From positions 1-64,000 of the forward strand of contig JAAWEH010000007.1 in assembly GCA_022794215.1 (NCBI GenBank): 64,000 nt of DNA, read 5' to 3'. The position numbers were made by a program, and so were the translations under genes. Below the pieces are notes generated by a model. The model was not told where the DNA came from and did no database searches. It saw only the letters and a program-made list of their open reading frames with translations. Shown in pieces: positions 52,465 to 61,870 of the stretch. How positions within the stretch are numbered: position 1 is the first letter of the stretch; each line of letters begins with the position of its first letter. The stretch is from Oscillospiraceae bacterium. Its GTDB lineage: Bacteria > Bacillota > Clostridia > Oscillospirales > Oscillospiraceae.

Positions 52465-55400
52465 ATGAAAAAAAGAGGATTGACGGCCCTGCTGCTCGCC
52501 CTGTCTCTGGTTCTGGGCCTGTTGCCCATGGCTTCGGCGGTAAACCGAGAGGATCTGAGGGTAAACGAGCAGAACAAGAAATACGGCGTGGTGGACAAGG
52601 CGGGAAATGTGGTCATTCCCATCATCTATGACTATGTATCCATCGAGGAGAATGGCACCATCAAGGTGTATGTATATGGCGAGAAGGGGGAGACCCAGGG
52701 CCTCTATAGCTGGGAGGGCAAGGAGATCCTGCCGGCCATTTACAAGTACATCTGGCCCCAGGAGGACGGCAGCTTGAACGTGGAGATGGAAATCCTCCTG
52801 GAAAGCGGAGAGTCCCAGACCAAATGCGGCCTTCTGGACCCTCAGGGCAAGGAACTGCTGCCCATGATCTACGACAGCATCGACGGTCTTTCCGAGGGCC
52901 GCCGTCGGGTGTATCTTAACGGCAAGGCCGGGTATATGGACGAAAATTTCCAGGTGGTCATCCCCTTCCGGTATGACTACGCCCTGCCCTTTGAGCAGGG
53001 TCTGGCCCAGGTGGGCCGGGGGGCCTTATACGGTGTCATTGACCCGGCGGGAAATGAGATCTTGCCCTGTGCCTACAATGAGATTTGTATCTATGAAGGC
53101 GGCCTCATCGTGGCGGGGCTATACAGCGCCAGCGGCGCCCACTATGGCCTTTTTGACCGGGAGGGCAAGGAGATCCTCCCTATGGAATATGACGAGATAC
53201 GGAATATAGAGGTGATTTTCGACAGCGATTTCGGAGAGTATTTTGTGGTGGTAAAGTATACCGAGACGGAAAGGCGCTGCGGAGTGGTGGACCGCCAGGG
53301 CAATGAGAAAGTGCCTATGATCTACGACTACATCACCCGTCCGGCGGAGGACTGTTGGATCGTATTCCAGGGGGAGAAAATGGGGGCCTTGGACGGCAAT
53401 TTCCAAATGATGATCCCGCTGACGGCCGATTATGAGAGCATGTATTATCACGACGGGGCCTTTGAGGTGCGGCGGAACGAAAAGTGGGGGGTCATTGACC
53501 GCTCGGGAAAGGTACTGATCCCCCTTATCTACGATGGCCTGCGGAGCAATTGGCAGGGGGAGGAGACCCTCTTCTGCAAGGTGGAGAAGGACGGAAAACA
53601 GGGTGTCCTCTCCTACCCGGACGGCAAGGTGCTTCTCCCGGTGGTCTACGACAGCCTGAACATTTACGGAGGGCTGACCACTGCCTTCCGGGACGGGCAT
53701 TGGGGCGTCCTGGAAACCGAGACCTGGGAGACAGTGGTACCCTTTGCCTTCGACGGGGTATCCACCGACACCTACGGCATGAACGGCAACATCCTGGTCA
53801 TCCAGAACGGCCTATACGGGGCCTATGACCGGGAGGGCAATGAACTCTTTCCCTGTCAGTTTCCCACCGAGGAGCGGCTCCGGGGGGCCGTCAGGGCCGA
53901 TTCCGCCGACCCCGGGGTCGTGGAGACCGGCTCGGAGGAGGCGGGGCTGGAGGTCACATGGTACCCGGAGGCGGCCTACCTCATCCGGCGCTACGGCACC
54001 GACCGGATGCTGTTGGTGCAGGACGGTAAGAGTGGCCTTTTCGGCCTGGACGGCACAAAATACACCGATTTCATCTTTGACGCCGTGGGCGAGTTTGACC
54101 AATACGGTCAGGCGCCCGCCGCCAAGAACGGAAAATGGGGCAAGATCGACCTCAACGGAGACACGGTGCTGGACTTTATCTGCGACAGTGAGCAGGAGGT
54201 AGAGCTGGGTGTCAAGTTTGTGGGCCCCAAGGGAAGAAATGAGCCCCCCTACGCCCTGGTAAAAACGGACGGCACCTGCCTTACCGACTACAAGTATTGG
54301 GCAGTGGATCCCTTCTCCGGCGGCCTGGCCCGGGTAGCCGATGGGGTAAGCTGGACGTATCTGACCCCGGAGGGGACGGAGATTTACCCCTTTGGGCGGT
54401 ACAGCTGGGTGATGGAGGACTTTGGAACGGTCAATGACGGCTATGTGATCGTAAAGAGCCGGGAAAACGGGGAGACCGTCTGTAACGCCATCGACAAGAC
54501 CGGACAGGAAATATTCCCCCCGGTGGCCCAGGAGCTCTGGCGGGCCGGAGAGGGCATGTGGGGTTACCGTGACCGGGAGACCGGGCTGGTGGGCTTCCTG
54601 GATCAGAGTACCGGCCAGATCGCCATTCCAGCTCAGTATAATTACTATATTGGCGTCACTGGAAAGGTGAGCCATATGATGGGCAACCACTTCCATGACG
54701 GTGTGGCTACGGTCTACCAGATCACCACTGGGGAAGACTACCGGGTGGAGAGCTTCTGCATTGACACCCAGGGCAACCGGGTGGAGGAGCCCGAGGGAGA
54801 GCCCTATGTTCCCACCTATTACGAGGGTCTGCTGAAGGTCAGCCGCTGGGATGGCTTTGAGGGTCCCGGCGACGGCGACTACGGCTTTGTCAACGAGGCC
54901 GGGGAAGTGGTGGTGCCCTTCCTCTACGACGACGCGGGGGAGTTCGACCAGGGCTACGCCTCGGTGCGGAAAAACGGGGTCTACGGCCTGCTGCGCAACC
55001 CCGTGACCGCCGCGGCGGAACAGAAGGCCCTGGCGGAGCTGGACATCCTCTGGCTGGACGGCGCCGAGGGGGAGTTAACCCCCCTGGGCTCCGACCAGCT
55101 GGTCACCGATTTCGTAGTCCGGGGCTATGGCCGGTGGCACGCCCCCTACGGGGACTACGGCCTCTGGAGCGTGGAGGGGGAGCACCTGCTGACGGCGGAT
55201 CAGGCTGGGGCGGCGGGGGGCTGCCCCCGGGGCCCCTCCGGCGCCCGGATCTACGCCATGTCTGAGGAGAAGGTGGACGGGGGAGAGAACTGGGAGGACA
55301 CCCGGTATACCGATATCCTGGGCCGCACCTATCTGGAATCGGAGCTCTGGGACTGGGACGCTCCCTGGAACCCGCCGGAGCTGGACTGCTCCCGGGCGGT

Positions 55401-56412
55401 AAACCCCGAGACCAACCGCATTGAGGACGGCAAATACTTCTATGCCGACCCCTGGACGGGAGAGATCGTCCTGCCCGCCATCTATGACGAGGCGGCCAGC
55501 TTTTCCGACGGTATCGGCATCGTGGCCATCGGCGATGACCGCTTCGCCATCGACCGCACCGGGGCCAGACTCTTCGACCTCAATCAATATGATGAGCTGA
55601 CCCTTTCCTGGTTCGAGGGGGGCCGCCTCCGGGTGAAGGACAAGGAGACAGGGAAGCAGGGCTATCTGGACAAGACGGGAACGCCTATCGGGGAGGGTCT
55701 TGTCTGGGACGATGCCGGCGGGTTCTATAAGGGCGCCGCGGCCGTCTGCCGGGAGGGGCGCTGGGGGATCATCGACCTGGAGGGCAACCAGCTGATCCCC
55801 TGCGTCTTTGACGACATCAGCGGCTTTGAAAACGGCATCGCCACCGTTACTCTGAACGGGCGGCAGGGCATCCTCCGGGATCCCCGTTATAAAGATAAGG
55901 TCAGCGACTGGGCCCAGGCCGAGGTGGCGGCGGCCACCGCCGCCGGCTATGTGACCGAAAGCTGCCGGGAGTATCAGACCTTCACCATCACCCGCCGCCA
56001 GTTTGCCCAGCTGGCTGTGAATTACCTGGAAAAGGCCACCGGGGAGACCATCGACCCCGCTCCGGCCGACACCTTCACCGACACCGCCGACGAGACCGTG
56101 TTGAAGGCCTACGCCGCCGGCATCGTCCAGGGGGTTGGGGAGGACAAGTTCTCCCCCGGCGGCCTCTTGACCCGGGAACAGTTGGCCACCATGCTCTGGC
56201 GGGCCATGTCCAAGGCCGGGATGACGGAGGAAGCCCCCGCCGATCTCGCCGACTATACCGATGGGGGAGAGGTCTCCTCCTGGGCTGGGAACAGCCTTTC
56301 CGCTCTGGTGGGCCTGAATGTCATGGCGGGCACAGGGGATAACCGACTGTCCCCCAAGGATTCCTGCACTGTGGAGCAGGCTGTTTTGCTGGTGCTCCGG
56401 GCGGCGAAATGA
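52465..56412 (+). CDS. Giant secreted WG-repeat protein with C-terminal SLH domains
   Basis: A 1315-residue exported protein. The signal peptide covers about residues 1-26 (LTALLLALSLVLGLLPMASA). Most of the length to about 1140 is built of some fifteen or more WG/KWG-type beta repeats of the form YGVxDxxGNxxxPxxYD (KYGVVDKAGNVVIPIIYDYV, LYGVIDPAGNEILPCAYNEI, KWGVIDRSGKVLIPLIYDGL). Residues about 1146-1315 hold SLH repeats (FTITRRQFAQLAVNYLEKAT, GEDKFSPGGLLTREQLATML, GDNRLSPKDSCTVEQAVLLV). It would be displayed on the wall; WG repeats are thought to bind proteins or ligands, but the role is unknown. Ribosome site GAGGAGG. Confidence 0.88.
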   Translation: MKKRGLTALLLALSLVLGLLPMASAVNREDLRVNEQNKKYGVVDKAGNVVIPIIYDYVSIEENGTIKVYVYGEKGETQGLYSWEGKEILPAIYKYIWPQEDGSLNVEMEILLESGESQTKCGLLDPQGKELLPMIYDSIDGLSEGRRRVYLNGKAGYMDENFQVVIPFRYDYALPFEQGLAQVGRGALYGVIDPAGNEILPCAYNEICIYEGGLIVAGLYSASGAHYGLFDREGKEILPMEYDEIRNIEVIFDSDFGEYFVVVKYTETERRCGVVDRQGNEKVPMIYDYITRPAEDCWIVFQGEKMGALDGNFQMMIPLTADYESMYYHDGAFEVRRNEKWGVIDRSGKVLIPLIYDGLRSNWQGEETLFCKVEKDGKQGVLSYPDGKVLLPVVYDSLNIYGGLTTAFRDGHWGVLETETWETVVPFAFDGVSTDTYGMNGNILVIQNGLYGAYDREGNELFPCQFPTEERLRGAVRADSADPGVVETGSEEAGLEVTWYPEAAYLIRRYGTDRMLLVQDGKSGLFGLDGTKYTDFIFDAVGEFDQYGQAPAAKNGKWGKIDLNGDTVLDFICDSEQEVELGVKFVGPKGRNEPPYALVKTDGTCLTDYKYWAVDPFSGGLARVADGVSWTYLTPEGTEIYPFGRYSWVMEDFGTVNDGYVIVKSRENGETVCNAIDKTGQEIFPPVAQELWRAGEGMWGYRDRETGLVGFLDQSTGQIAIPAQYNYYIGVTGKVSHMMGNHFHDGVATVYQITTGEDYRVESFCIDTQGNRVEEPEGEPYVPTYYEGLLKVSRWDGFEGPGDGDYGFVNEAGEVVVPFLYDDAGEFDQGYASVRKNGVYGLLRNPVTAAAEQKALAELDILWLDGAEGELTPLGSDQLVTDFVVRGYGRWHAPYGDYGLWSVEGEHLLTADQAGAAGGCPRGPSGARIYAMSEEKVDGGENWEDTRYTDILGRTYLESELWDWDAPWNPPELDCSRAVNPETNRIEDGKYFYADPWTGEIVLPAIYDEAASFSDGIGIVAIGDDRFAIDRTGARLFDLNQYDELTLSWFEGGRLRVKDKETGKQGYLDKTGTPIGEGLVWDDAGGFYKGAAAVCREGRWGIIDLEGNQLIPCVFDDISGFENGIATVTLNGRQGILRDPRYKDKVSDWAQAEVAAATAAGYVTESCREYQTFTITRRQFAQLAVNYLEKATGETIDPAPADTFTDTADETVLKAYAAGIVQGVGEDKFSPGGLLTREQLATMLWRAMSKAGMTEEAPADLADYTDGGEVSSWAGNSLSALVGLNVMAGTGDNRLSPKDSCTVEQAVLLVLRAAK

Positions 56413-56415
56413 CCC

Positions 56416-56445
56416 TTTACAAAGCACTCGAACATATGTTAGAAT
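56416..56445 (+). promoter_or_regulatory. Promoter of the Cdd1-like gene, overlapping the upstream terminator
   Basis: TTTACA (56416-56421), 18 bases, TAGAAT (56440-56445). The -10 overlaps the left arm of the terminator at 56443, repeating the architecture ahead of the WG-repeat gene. Confidence 0.5.
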
Positions 56446-56479
56446 GGGGAGGAAAAAGTTCCTCCCCATTCAACTTTTT
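56443..56479 (+). terminator. Intrinsic terminator after the WG-repeat gene
   Basis: A perfect 12-bp stem (56443-56454 with 56459-56470, arm AATGGGGAGGAA), loop AAAG, then CAACTTTTT. An alternative 8-bp pairing joins 56453-56460 with 56472-56479. Confidence 0.85.
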
Positions 56480-56491
56480 GGAGGCGGAGCC

Positions 56492-56764
56492 ATGAAAACC
56501 GATCTGAAAACCATCCCCGGCGTGGGGAAGAATATGGCGGGCCACCTGGAGGCCATCGGCATCACCTGCGTAGAGGACTTGGCGGGCCGAGATCCGGAGG
56601 AGCTCTACCGAATGGATCAGGCCCGCTTCCCCGGCGAAAAGCTGGATCGCTGCTGCCTCTACGTCTACCGTCTGGCGGTGGCCTTCGCCGAGGGGCGGTG
56701 CAGTACCCCGGAGCAGCTGAAATGGTGGAATTGGAGCGACGAAAAGGGAGGAAAAGGCCAATGA
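56492..56764 (+). CDS. Helix-hairpin-helix Cdd1-like protein
   Basis: A 90-residue protein with an N-terminal HhH DNA-binding-like motif (LKTIPGVGKNMAGHLEAIG) and the Cdd1 family core (YRMDQARFPGEKLDRCCLYV). The Clostridioides difficile namesake flanks the pathogenicity locus; function is unknown. The ATG at 56492 has GGAGGCGGAG upstream and its stop overlaps rarA (ATGA), linking it to a repair gene. Confidence 0.85.
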   Translation: MKTDLKTIPGVGKNMAGHLEAIGITCVEDLAGRDPEELYRMDQARFPGEKLDRCCLYVYRLAVAFAEGRCSTPEQLKWWNWSDEKGGKGQ

Positions 56765-58032
56765 GCTATCGACCCTTAGCCGACGAGATCCGGCCCGAGA
56801 CCTTGGACGAGGTGGTAGGTCAAAAACATATTTTGGGGGAGGGGGGACTTCTCCGCCGCATCATCGAAAGCGGCAGTATCCCCAACCTCATCTTCTACGG
56901 CCCCTCCGGGACAGGCAAGACCACCGTGGCCAACATCATCGCCAAGCGCACCAACCGCACCCTGCGGCGGCTCAACGCCACCACCGCCTCCCTCTCCGAC
57001 GTAAAAGACGTGATCGCTGAGGTGGGCACCCTTTTGGCCCCCGACGGGGTGCTGCTGTACCTGGACGAGATCCAGTATTTCAACAAAAAGCAGCAGCAGA
57101 GCCTGTTGGAGGTCATCGAGCGGGGGGATGTGACCCTCATCGCCTCCACCACCGAAAACCCCTATTTTTACGTCTATAACGCTGTCCTGTCCCGTTCCAG
57201 CGTCTTCGAGTTCAAGCCCCTCAGTGCCGACGACCTGATGCCCGCCGTGGAGCGGGGCTTCTCCCTCATGGGAGGGCGCCTGGGAGCGAAAGCCAAGCTG
57301 GAGGACGGGGTGGTAAAGTACATCGCCACCGCCTGCGGCGGGGACTGCCGGAAGGCCATGAACGCCATTGAACTGCTGATGAACGCCGCTCCCCGAAAAG
57401 GGAAGAGCCTGTCCGTCACCCTGGCGGACGCCCAGTCCGCCGCCCAACGCTCGGCTATGCGCTATGACCGGGAGGGGGACGACCACTACGACATTGCTTC
57501 CGCCCTGATGAAGTCCTTGCGGGGCTCCGATCCCGACGCTGCCCTCCATTACCTGGCACGGCTTTTGGAGGCGGGGGACATGATGACCGCCATCCGCCGG
57601 CTCCTCTGTTCAGCCAGCGAGGACGTGGGCATGGCCTACCCCCAGGCGGTGGCCATCGTAAAAGCCTGCGTGGACAGCGCCCTGCAGCTGGGCCTTCCCG
57701 AGGCCCAGCTTCCCCTGGCCCAGGCCGCCATCCTGCTGGCCACCGCCCCCAAGTCCAACTCGGTGGTGGAAGCCATCGGCGCCGCCCGAGCCGACGTAAA
57801 GGCGGGCAAAACCGGGGAGTACCCCCGGCACCTGCAAAACGTCCACGCCGACTCAGCCGGTATGGAGCGGGATCAGGGCTACCTCTACCCCCACAGTTTC
57901 CCCGGCCACTGGGTCAAGCAGCAATATCTGCCGGACATCCTGCTGGGCGCCCGGTATTACGTGTTTGGCGACAACAAAAATGAACAGGTCGCCAGACAGT
58001 ATTGGGAAAAAATCAAGGGGGAGGAGGCATAA
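56761..58032 (+). CDS. rarA: Replication-associated recombination AAA+ protein RarA
   Basis: A 423-residue clamp-loader-like ATPase acting at stalled forks. It opens with RPETLDEVVGQKHILGEGGL, has Walker A YGPSGTGKTTVANIIAKRTN, Walker B VLLYLDEIQYFNKKQQQSLL (here the usual H of DEIHRFNK is replaced by Q), and the C-terminal tetramerisation part (GEYPRHLQNVHADSAGMERD). It starts inside the end of the Cdd1-like gene. Confidence 0.94.
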   Translation: MSYRPLADEIRPETLDEVVGQKHILGEGGLLRRIIESGSIPNLIFYGPSGTGKTTVANIIAKRTNRTLRRLNATTASLSDVKDVIAEVGTLLAPDGVLLYLDEIQYFNKKQQQSLLEVIERGDVTLIASTTENPYFYVYNAVLSRSSVFEFKPLSADDLMPAVERGFSLMGGRLGAKAKLEDGVVKYIATACGGDCRKAMNAIELLMNAAPRKGKSLSVTLADAQSAAQRSAMRYDREGDDHYDIASALMKSLRGSDPDAALHYLARLLEAGDMMTAIRRLLCSASEDVGMAYPQAVAIVKACVDSALQLGLPEAQLPLAQAAILLATAPKSNSVVEAIGAARADVKAGKTGEYPRHLQNVHADSAGMERDQGYLYPHSFPGHWVKQQYLPDILLGARYYVFGDNKNEQVARQYWEKIKGEEA

Positions 58033-58035
58033 GTG

Positions 58036-58497
58036 ATGGTAGACCCGAAAAAATATCAGGCCAAAAGCCCCCGGGAGCTAAAGAAGCTCCTGACCCCGCT
58101 GCAATACGCTGTGACCCAGGAGAGCGGCACGGAAAAACCCTTTGAAAACGAGTTTTGGGAAAGCACAGCGCGGGGGATCTATGTGGATATCACCACCGGA
58201 GAGCCGCTGTTTTTGTCCAAGGACAAGTTTGACTCGGGCTGTGGCTGGCCCGCTTTTGCCAAACCCATCGACCCCCAGACCATAACAGAGCGCCGGGATA
58301 CCTCCCTTGGCCGGGAGCGGACGGAGGTGCGCAGCCGGGTAGGGGACGCCCACCTGGGTCACGTATTTGAAGATGGGCCCAAGGAGCTGGGCGGACTGCG
58401 CTATTGCATCAACAGCGCCGCTCTGCGTTTCATTCCGGAAAAGGAAATGGAGGCCGAGGGCTACGGCGAATTTCTGTCTCAGCTGGATGAAAAGTAA
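58036..58497 (+). CDS. msrB: Peptide methionine-R-sulfoxide reductase
   Basis: A 153-residue repair enzyme for oxidised methionine. [50 protein letters not shown] and the catalytic cysteine block [14 protein letters not shown] are all present. The zinc-binding CxxC pairs found in many MsrB proteins are absent. The ATG at 58036 or the GTG at 58033 may start it; GGGGAGGAGG lies inside the rarA end. Confidence 0.95.
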   Translation: MVDPKKYQAKSPRELKKLLTPLQYAVTQESGTEKPFENEFWESTARGIYVDITTGEPLFLSKDKFDSGCGWPAFAKPIDPQTITERRDTSLGRERTEVRSRVGDAHLGHVFEDGPKELGGLRYCINSAALRFIPEKEMEAEGYGEFLSQLDEK

Positions 58498-58531
58498 AAA
58501 GGGCTGCTTTCTTTGGAAAGCAGCCCTTTTT
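58496..58531. terminator. Bidirectional terminator after msrB
   Basis: A perfect 16-bp stem (58496-58511 with 58516-58531), loop TTTG, T-run right and A-run left, between convergent genes. Confidence 0.93.
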
Positions 58532-58541
58532 CTATCGCGAT

Positions 58542-59483
58542 TCACCGGGCAGAAGAAAAAAGGGTATCCCCTCCGGCCTTCTGGCAGCCCTCCGGTGCAT
58601 AGCTCCACCGGTCTATGACGCCGCCGGTGATGAAATACCGGAGCGCCTCCGGCTCCTCCAAAGGAGGAAGTACGTCAATGATCAGTAGCTTCAGCTTCAT
58701 CCGCTCGGGGAGGATGGCCTTCAAATAGACAGATACCCGGTCTCCCTCCCGGATCCCGGAGCTGCACTCGGCCAGCCCGGAAAGGTTGGCCGTCAGCTCT
58801 ACAAACGCCCCATAATCCTTAACGCCCCGGACATACCCAGGTACAGTCATCCCTGTCCGGAAGAGGGCCGCATTCTCCTCCCAGGTTCCCAAGAGTTCCC
58901 GGTGGGTCAATATCACCCGCTGCCGTGCCCGATCCAGCTCCAGTACAGCGGCGAAGATCTCCTGCCCGGGGTGCAGCCGGTCTGCGGTGTGAGGGATGCG
59001 GGAGACGCTGAGCCGCTCCACCCCGATCATGGAGGGAACACCGCAGCCAATGTCCACAAAGGCGCCAAAGGGCTCCAAATGGGTGACGGTGGCGGGGATT
59101 ACCTGCCCGGGGACCCACTGGTCAAAGATGGCGCTCAGAGCTTTCTCCTGGGCCTTGCGCCGGGAGAGAAGAGGGCAAAGAACCCCGTCCCGCTCCTCCA
59201 GAGCTTCCACCACAAAGCATACCGGTTTCCCCACCCGGGAGAGAATGGCGATGTCCCGTGTGGTGCCCTCAGCGATACCCAAAGCAGTTTCTTCCCGGGG
59301 GATGCGCCCTGTGAAGGGCCCCAGGCGAACGGTGAGATTATGCCCTTCATCGCATAGAAGAGTCATCCCCTCCAGCACTGTCCCTGCGGTCATGGCCTGC
59401 GCCAAAGCTTCCGCCGTGGCGCAGGCGGTCTGGTTGGGCTGAGTATGGAGCAAGCGCCCCTCCGGTAGAAAGCAAGTCGTCAA
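58542..59483 (-). CDS. S1-domain RNA-binding protein (RpsA-like)
   Basis: A 313-residue protein with about three S1/OB repeats: GTVLEGMTLLCDEGHNLTVR, then VPGQVIPATVTHLEPFGAFV with a GVPSMIGVERLS core, and MTVPGYVRGVKDYGAFVELT. Shorter than full ribosomal protein S1. It probably binds mRNA or rRNA. The TTG at 59483 is chosen: AAAGGA lies ten bases upstream, while the in-frame TTG at 59492 is only one base from it. Confidence 0.82.
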   Translation of the reverse strand: MTTCFLPEGRLLHTQPNQTACATAEALAQAMTAGTVLEGMTLLCDEGHNLTVRLGPFTGRIPREETALGIAEGTTRDIAILSRVGKPVCFVVEALEERDGVLCPLLSRRKAQEKALSAIFDQWVPGQVIPATVTHLEPFGAFVDIGCGVPSMIGVERLSVSRIPHTADRLHPGQEIFAAVLELDRARQRVILTHRELLGTWEENAALFRTGMTVPGYVRGVKDYGAFVELTANLSGLAECSSGIREGDRVSVYLKAILPERMKLKLLIIDVLPPLEEPEALRYFITGGVIDRWSYAPEGCQKAGGDTLFSSAR

Positions 59484-59556
59484 TTTTACCAAATCCTTTC
59501 TGTCTGCATCCGGTTATTTTCGGGATGGGATATGATATGCAAAGGGACAACTTGAA

Positions 59557-59585
59557 TTGACAGGGGGAAACCAGGCTTTTATAAT
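59557..59585 (+). promoter_or_regulatory. Consensus sigma-A promoter for DUF951-hisC
   Basis: TTGACA (59557-59562), 17 bases, TATAAT (59580-59585): a complete consensus match. Predicted leader of about 100 bases. Confidence 0.9.
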
Positions 59586-59615
59586 GGAATCAGCTTTGCC
59601 GGCTGGTTGTGTAAC

Positions 59616-59629
59616 TTTGCCCGGGCAAA
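59616..59629 (+). repeat. Palindrome in the DUF951 leader
   Basis: TTTGCCCGGGCAAA is a perfect 14-base palindrome about 25 bases inside the predicted transcript. The block CGGGCAAA recurs at 59671-59678 directly before the ribosome site GGGG, so the left half could pair with either copy. Possible operator or RNA switch. Confidence 0.45.
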
Positions 59630-59693
59630 CCATGACTTGCTGCAGCAGCTTCTGTCCACAGCATGAAAAGCGGGCAAAAAGGGGATGGCAGAA

Positions 59694-59885
59694 ATGGATA
59701 TCCATGTGGGCGATGTATTGGAACTGAAAAAAACGCACCCCTGCGGCAGTCGAACCTGGCTGGTGCTGCGGGTGGGTATGGATTTCAAGCTGCGGTGCCA
59801 GGGATGTGGCCATGAGCTGATGATCCCCCGCTCCAAAGCGGAAAAAAGCGTCAAAAAGGTTATCCGGGAGGAGGCAAGCCAATGA
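59694..59885 (+). CDS. DUF951 protein
   Basis: A 63-residue protein with the family's HPCGSRTWLVLRVGMD and CQGCGHELMIPR (a CxxC pair). Beta-rich and small; function unknown. The ATG at 59694 has GGGG nine bases upstream, whereas the ATG at 59685 abuts it. The stop overlaps the hisC ATG (ATGA). Confidence 0.88.
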   Translation: MDIHVGDVLELKKTHPCGSRTWLVLRVGMDFKLRCQGCGHELMIPRSKAEKSVKKVIREEASQ

Positions 59886-60955
59886 AAAAATTGTGGAGCA
59901 AGCGATGTCAGTCCCTGACGCCCTATGTTCCCGGCGAGCAGCCCCGGAGAGAAAAGCTCATCAAGCTCAACACCAACGAAAACCCCTATCCGCCTTCCCC
60001 TGCGGTGATAGAGGCCATCCGGACAGCGGCGGCAGACCTGCGCCTGTATCCCGACCCCACCTGTGAAGAGGTGCGGACAGCCCTGGCCCAAAGCCTTGGG
60101 GTAAAGCCCAATCAGGTCTTTGTGGGCAATGGCTCTGACGAGGTGCTTTCCCTGGCCTTCTGCGCCTTTTTTGACCCGGATAAACCCATCCGATTTGCGG
60201 ATATTACCTATTCCTTCTATCCGGTCTTTGCGGACTTTTACGGCCTGCGCTATGAGGAGATCCCTCTGGATGAAACATTTACTCTTCCCGTAGAGCCCTT
60301 CCTGGAGCCGGACTATGGAGTGGTGCTGGCCAATCCCAATGCCCCCACCGGTCGGGAAATGAACTTTTGCGATCTGCGAAACATCGTGGAAGCCGATCCC
60401 AATCGGGTGGTCATCGTGGATGAGGCCTATGTGGATTTCGGTGCCCGCTCTGCTGTGGAGCTGGTGAATGAATTTCCCAACCTGCTGGTGGTTCAGACCC
60501 TGTCCAAAAGTCGGGCCCTGGCGGGGCTTCGGGTGGGCTTTGCCATCGGAAATGAGAATTTGATCGCAGCACTCAATACAGTGAAGGATTCCTTCAATTC
60601 TTATCCAGTGGATCGTCTGGCCCAGGCCGGGGCGGTGGCTGCCATTCGGGATAGGGAATACTTCCGCCTTACTGTGGGAAAGGTGAGGACAACCCGCTCA
60701 TGTACAGAACTGGCGCTGCATGATATGGGTTTTACCGTCTGTGATTCTGCCGCAAATTTCCTCTTTGTCAGCCACAAAAAGCTCTCGGCCCAAAAGCTGC
60801 TGGATGAGCTGCGGCAAAGGGGTATTCTGGTTCGCTGGTGGGATAAGCCCCGGATCCGGGATTATCTCCGCATTACCATCGGCACTGAGGAGGAGATGAA
60901 GGCTCTGTGCGAGGCGATGAAAGAGATCATCGGAGGGACAACGGATACGGAATAG
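59882..60955 (+). CDS. hisC: Histidinol-phosphate aminotransferase
   Basis: A 357-residue class I/II PLP aminotransferase: KLNTNENPYPPSPAVIEAI, FVGNGSDEVLSLAFCAF, ANPNAPTGREM, VIVDEAYVDFG and the PLP lysine in TLSKSRALAGLRVGFAIG. It makes histidinol phosphate and can often act on aromatic substrates. No other his gene is nearby. Confidence 0.93.
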   Translation: MKKLWSKRCQSLTPYVPGEQPRREKLIKLNTNENPYPPSPAVIEAIRTAAADLRLYPDPTCEEVRTALAQSLGVKPNQVFVGNGSDEVLSLAFCAFFDPDKPIRFADITYSFYPVFADFYGLRYEEIPLDETFTLPVEPFLEPDYGVVLANPNAPTGREMNFCDLRNIVEADPNRVVIVDEAYVDFGARSAVELVNEFPNLLVVQTLSKSRALAGLRVGFAIGNENLIAALNTVKDSFNSYPVDRLAQAGAVAAIRDREYFRLTVGKVRTTRSCTELALHDMGFTVCDSAANFLFVSHKKLSAQKLLDELRQRGILVRWWDKPRIRDYLRITIGTEEEMKALCEAMKEIIGGTTDTE

Positions 60956-60989
60956 GGAGCCGTCTATTATAAACAGGCAGTTCTCATTA

Positions 60990-61020
60990 AAAAAGGCCTC
61001 CCCTTGAGGGAGGCCTTTTT
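60990..61020 (+). terminator. Intrinsic terminator after hisC
   Basis: Arms AAAAAGGCCTCCC and GGGAGGCCTTTTT with a 5-base loop, ending in five Ts. Confidence 0.92.
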
Positions 61021-61146
61021 CTGAGCCGAGGGAAAAACCGGCAAACAATTTGTAAAAACTTTGATTCCCCCCTATGCAAAAAGGAAAAACTATATTAAAA
61101 TAGAAAAAAGGAAAAAACGCAAAAAACATCTTAAAGGGGTGGGTAT

Positions 61147-61869
61147 ATGGCAAGCCCGATCTATCATAGAGTGCTTTTGAAAATCAGTGGGGAAGCCCTG
61201 GCGGGCGACGCTGGACGCGGCCTGGATTTCGATGTGATCGGCCAGGTCTGCCGGGTGATCAAAAAGTGTGTGGAAGCCGGTGTCCAGGTGGGTGTTGTGG
61301 TCGGCGGCGGCAACTTCTGGCGGGGACTAAAGGACGGCGGTGACCGTATGGAGCGAACCCGGGCCGACCATATGGGAATGCTGGCCACCACCCTCAACTG
61401 TCTGGCAGTGGCCGACGTTTTAGAGCAGAACGGAGTGGAAGTCCGGGTTCAAACCGCCATCGAGATGCGGGCTATCGCCGAGCCATACATCCGCTCCCGG
61501 GCTATCCGGCACCTGGAGAAGGGGAGGGTGGTCATTTTTGGCTGCGGCACCGGGAACCCCTTCTTCTCCACCGATACGGCGGCGGTGCTTCGGGCCGCAG
61601 AGATCGACGCCGATGTCATCCTGCTGGCCAAGAATATTGACGGCGTCTATTCCGCCGATCCCAAAAAGGATGCCAATGCTGTGAAATACGATGCCATTAC
61701 CTATGATGAGGTTCTGGCTCAACATCTGCAGGTGATGGACTCAACCGCCACATCCCTGTCCATGGACAATCAGATCCCTGTGGTGCTCTTTGCCCTAAAG
61801 GATCCGGAGAATATTTACCGGGTGGCTATGGGAGAGAAAATCGGAACACTGATCAAGGAGGTAAAGTAA
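61147..61869 (+). CDS. pyrH: UMP kinase
   Basis: A 240-residue amino-acid-kinase-fold enzyme that makes [53 protein letters not shown] and [18 protein letters not shown] are family marks. It begins pyrH-frr-uppS-cdsA; rpsB and tsf, often upstream, are not here. AAAGGGGTGG precedes the ATG. The AT-rich stretch 61021-61146 has no convincing promoter. Confidence 0.96.
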   Translation: MASPIYHRVLLKISGEALAGDAGRGLDFDVIGQVCRVIKKCVEAGVQVGVVVGGGNFWRGLKDGGDRMERTRADHMGMLATTLNCLAVADVLEQNGVEVRVQTAIEMRAIAEPYIRSRAIRHLEKGRVVIFGCGTGNPFFSTDTAAVLRAAEIDADVILLAKNIDGVYSADPKKDANAVKYDAITYDEVLAQHLQVMDSTATSLSMDNQIPVVLFALKDPENIYRVAMGEKIGTLIKEVK

Positions 61870-61870
61870 A

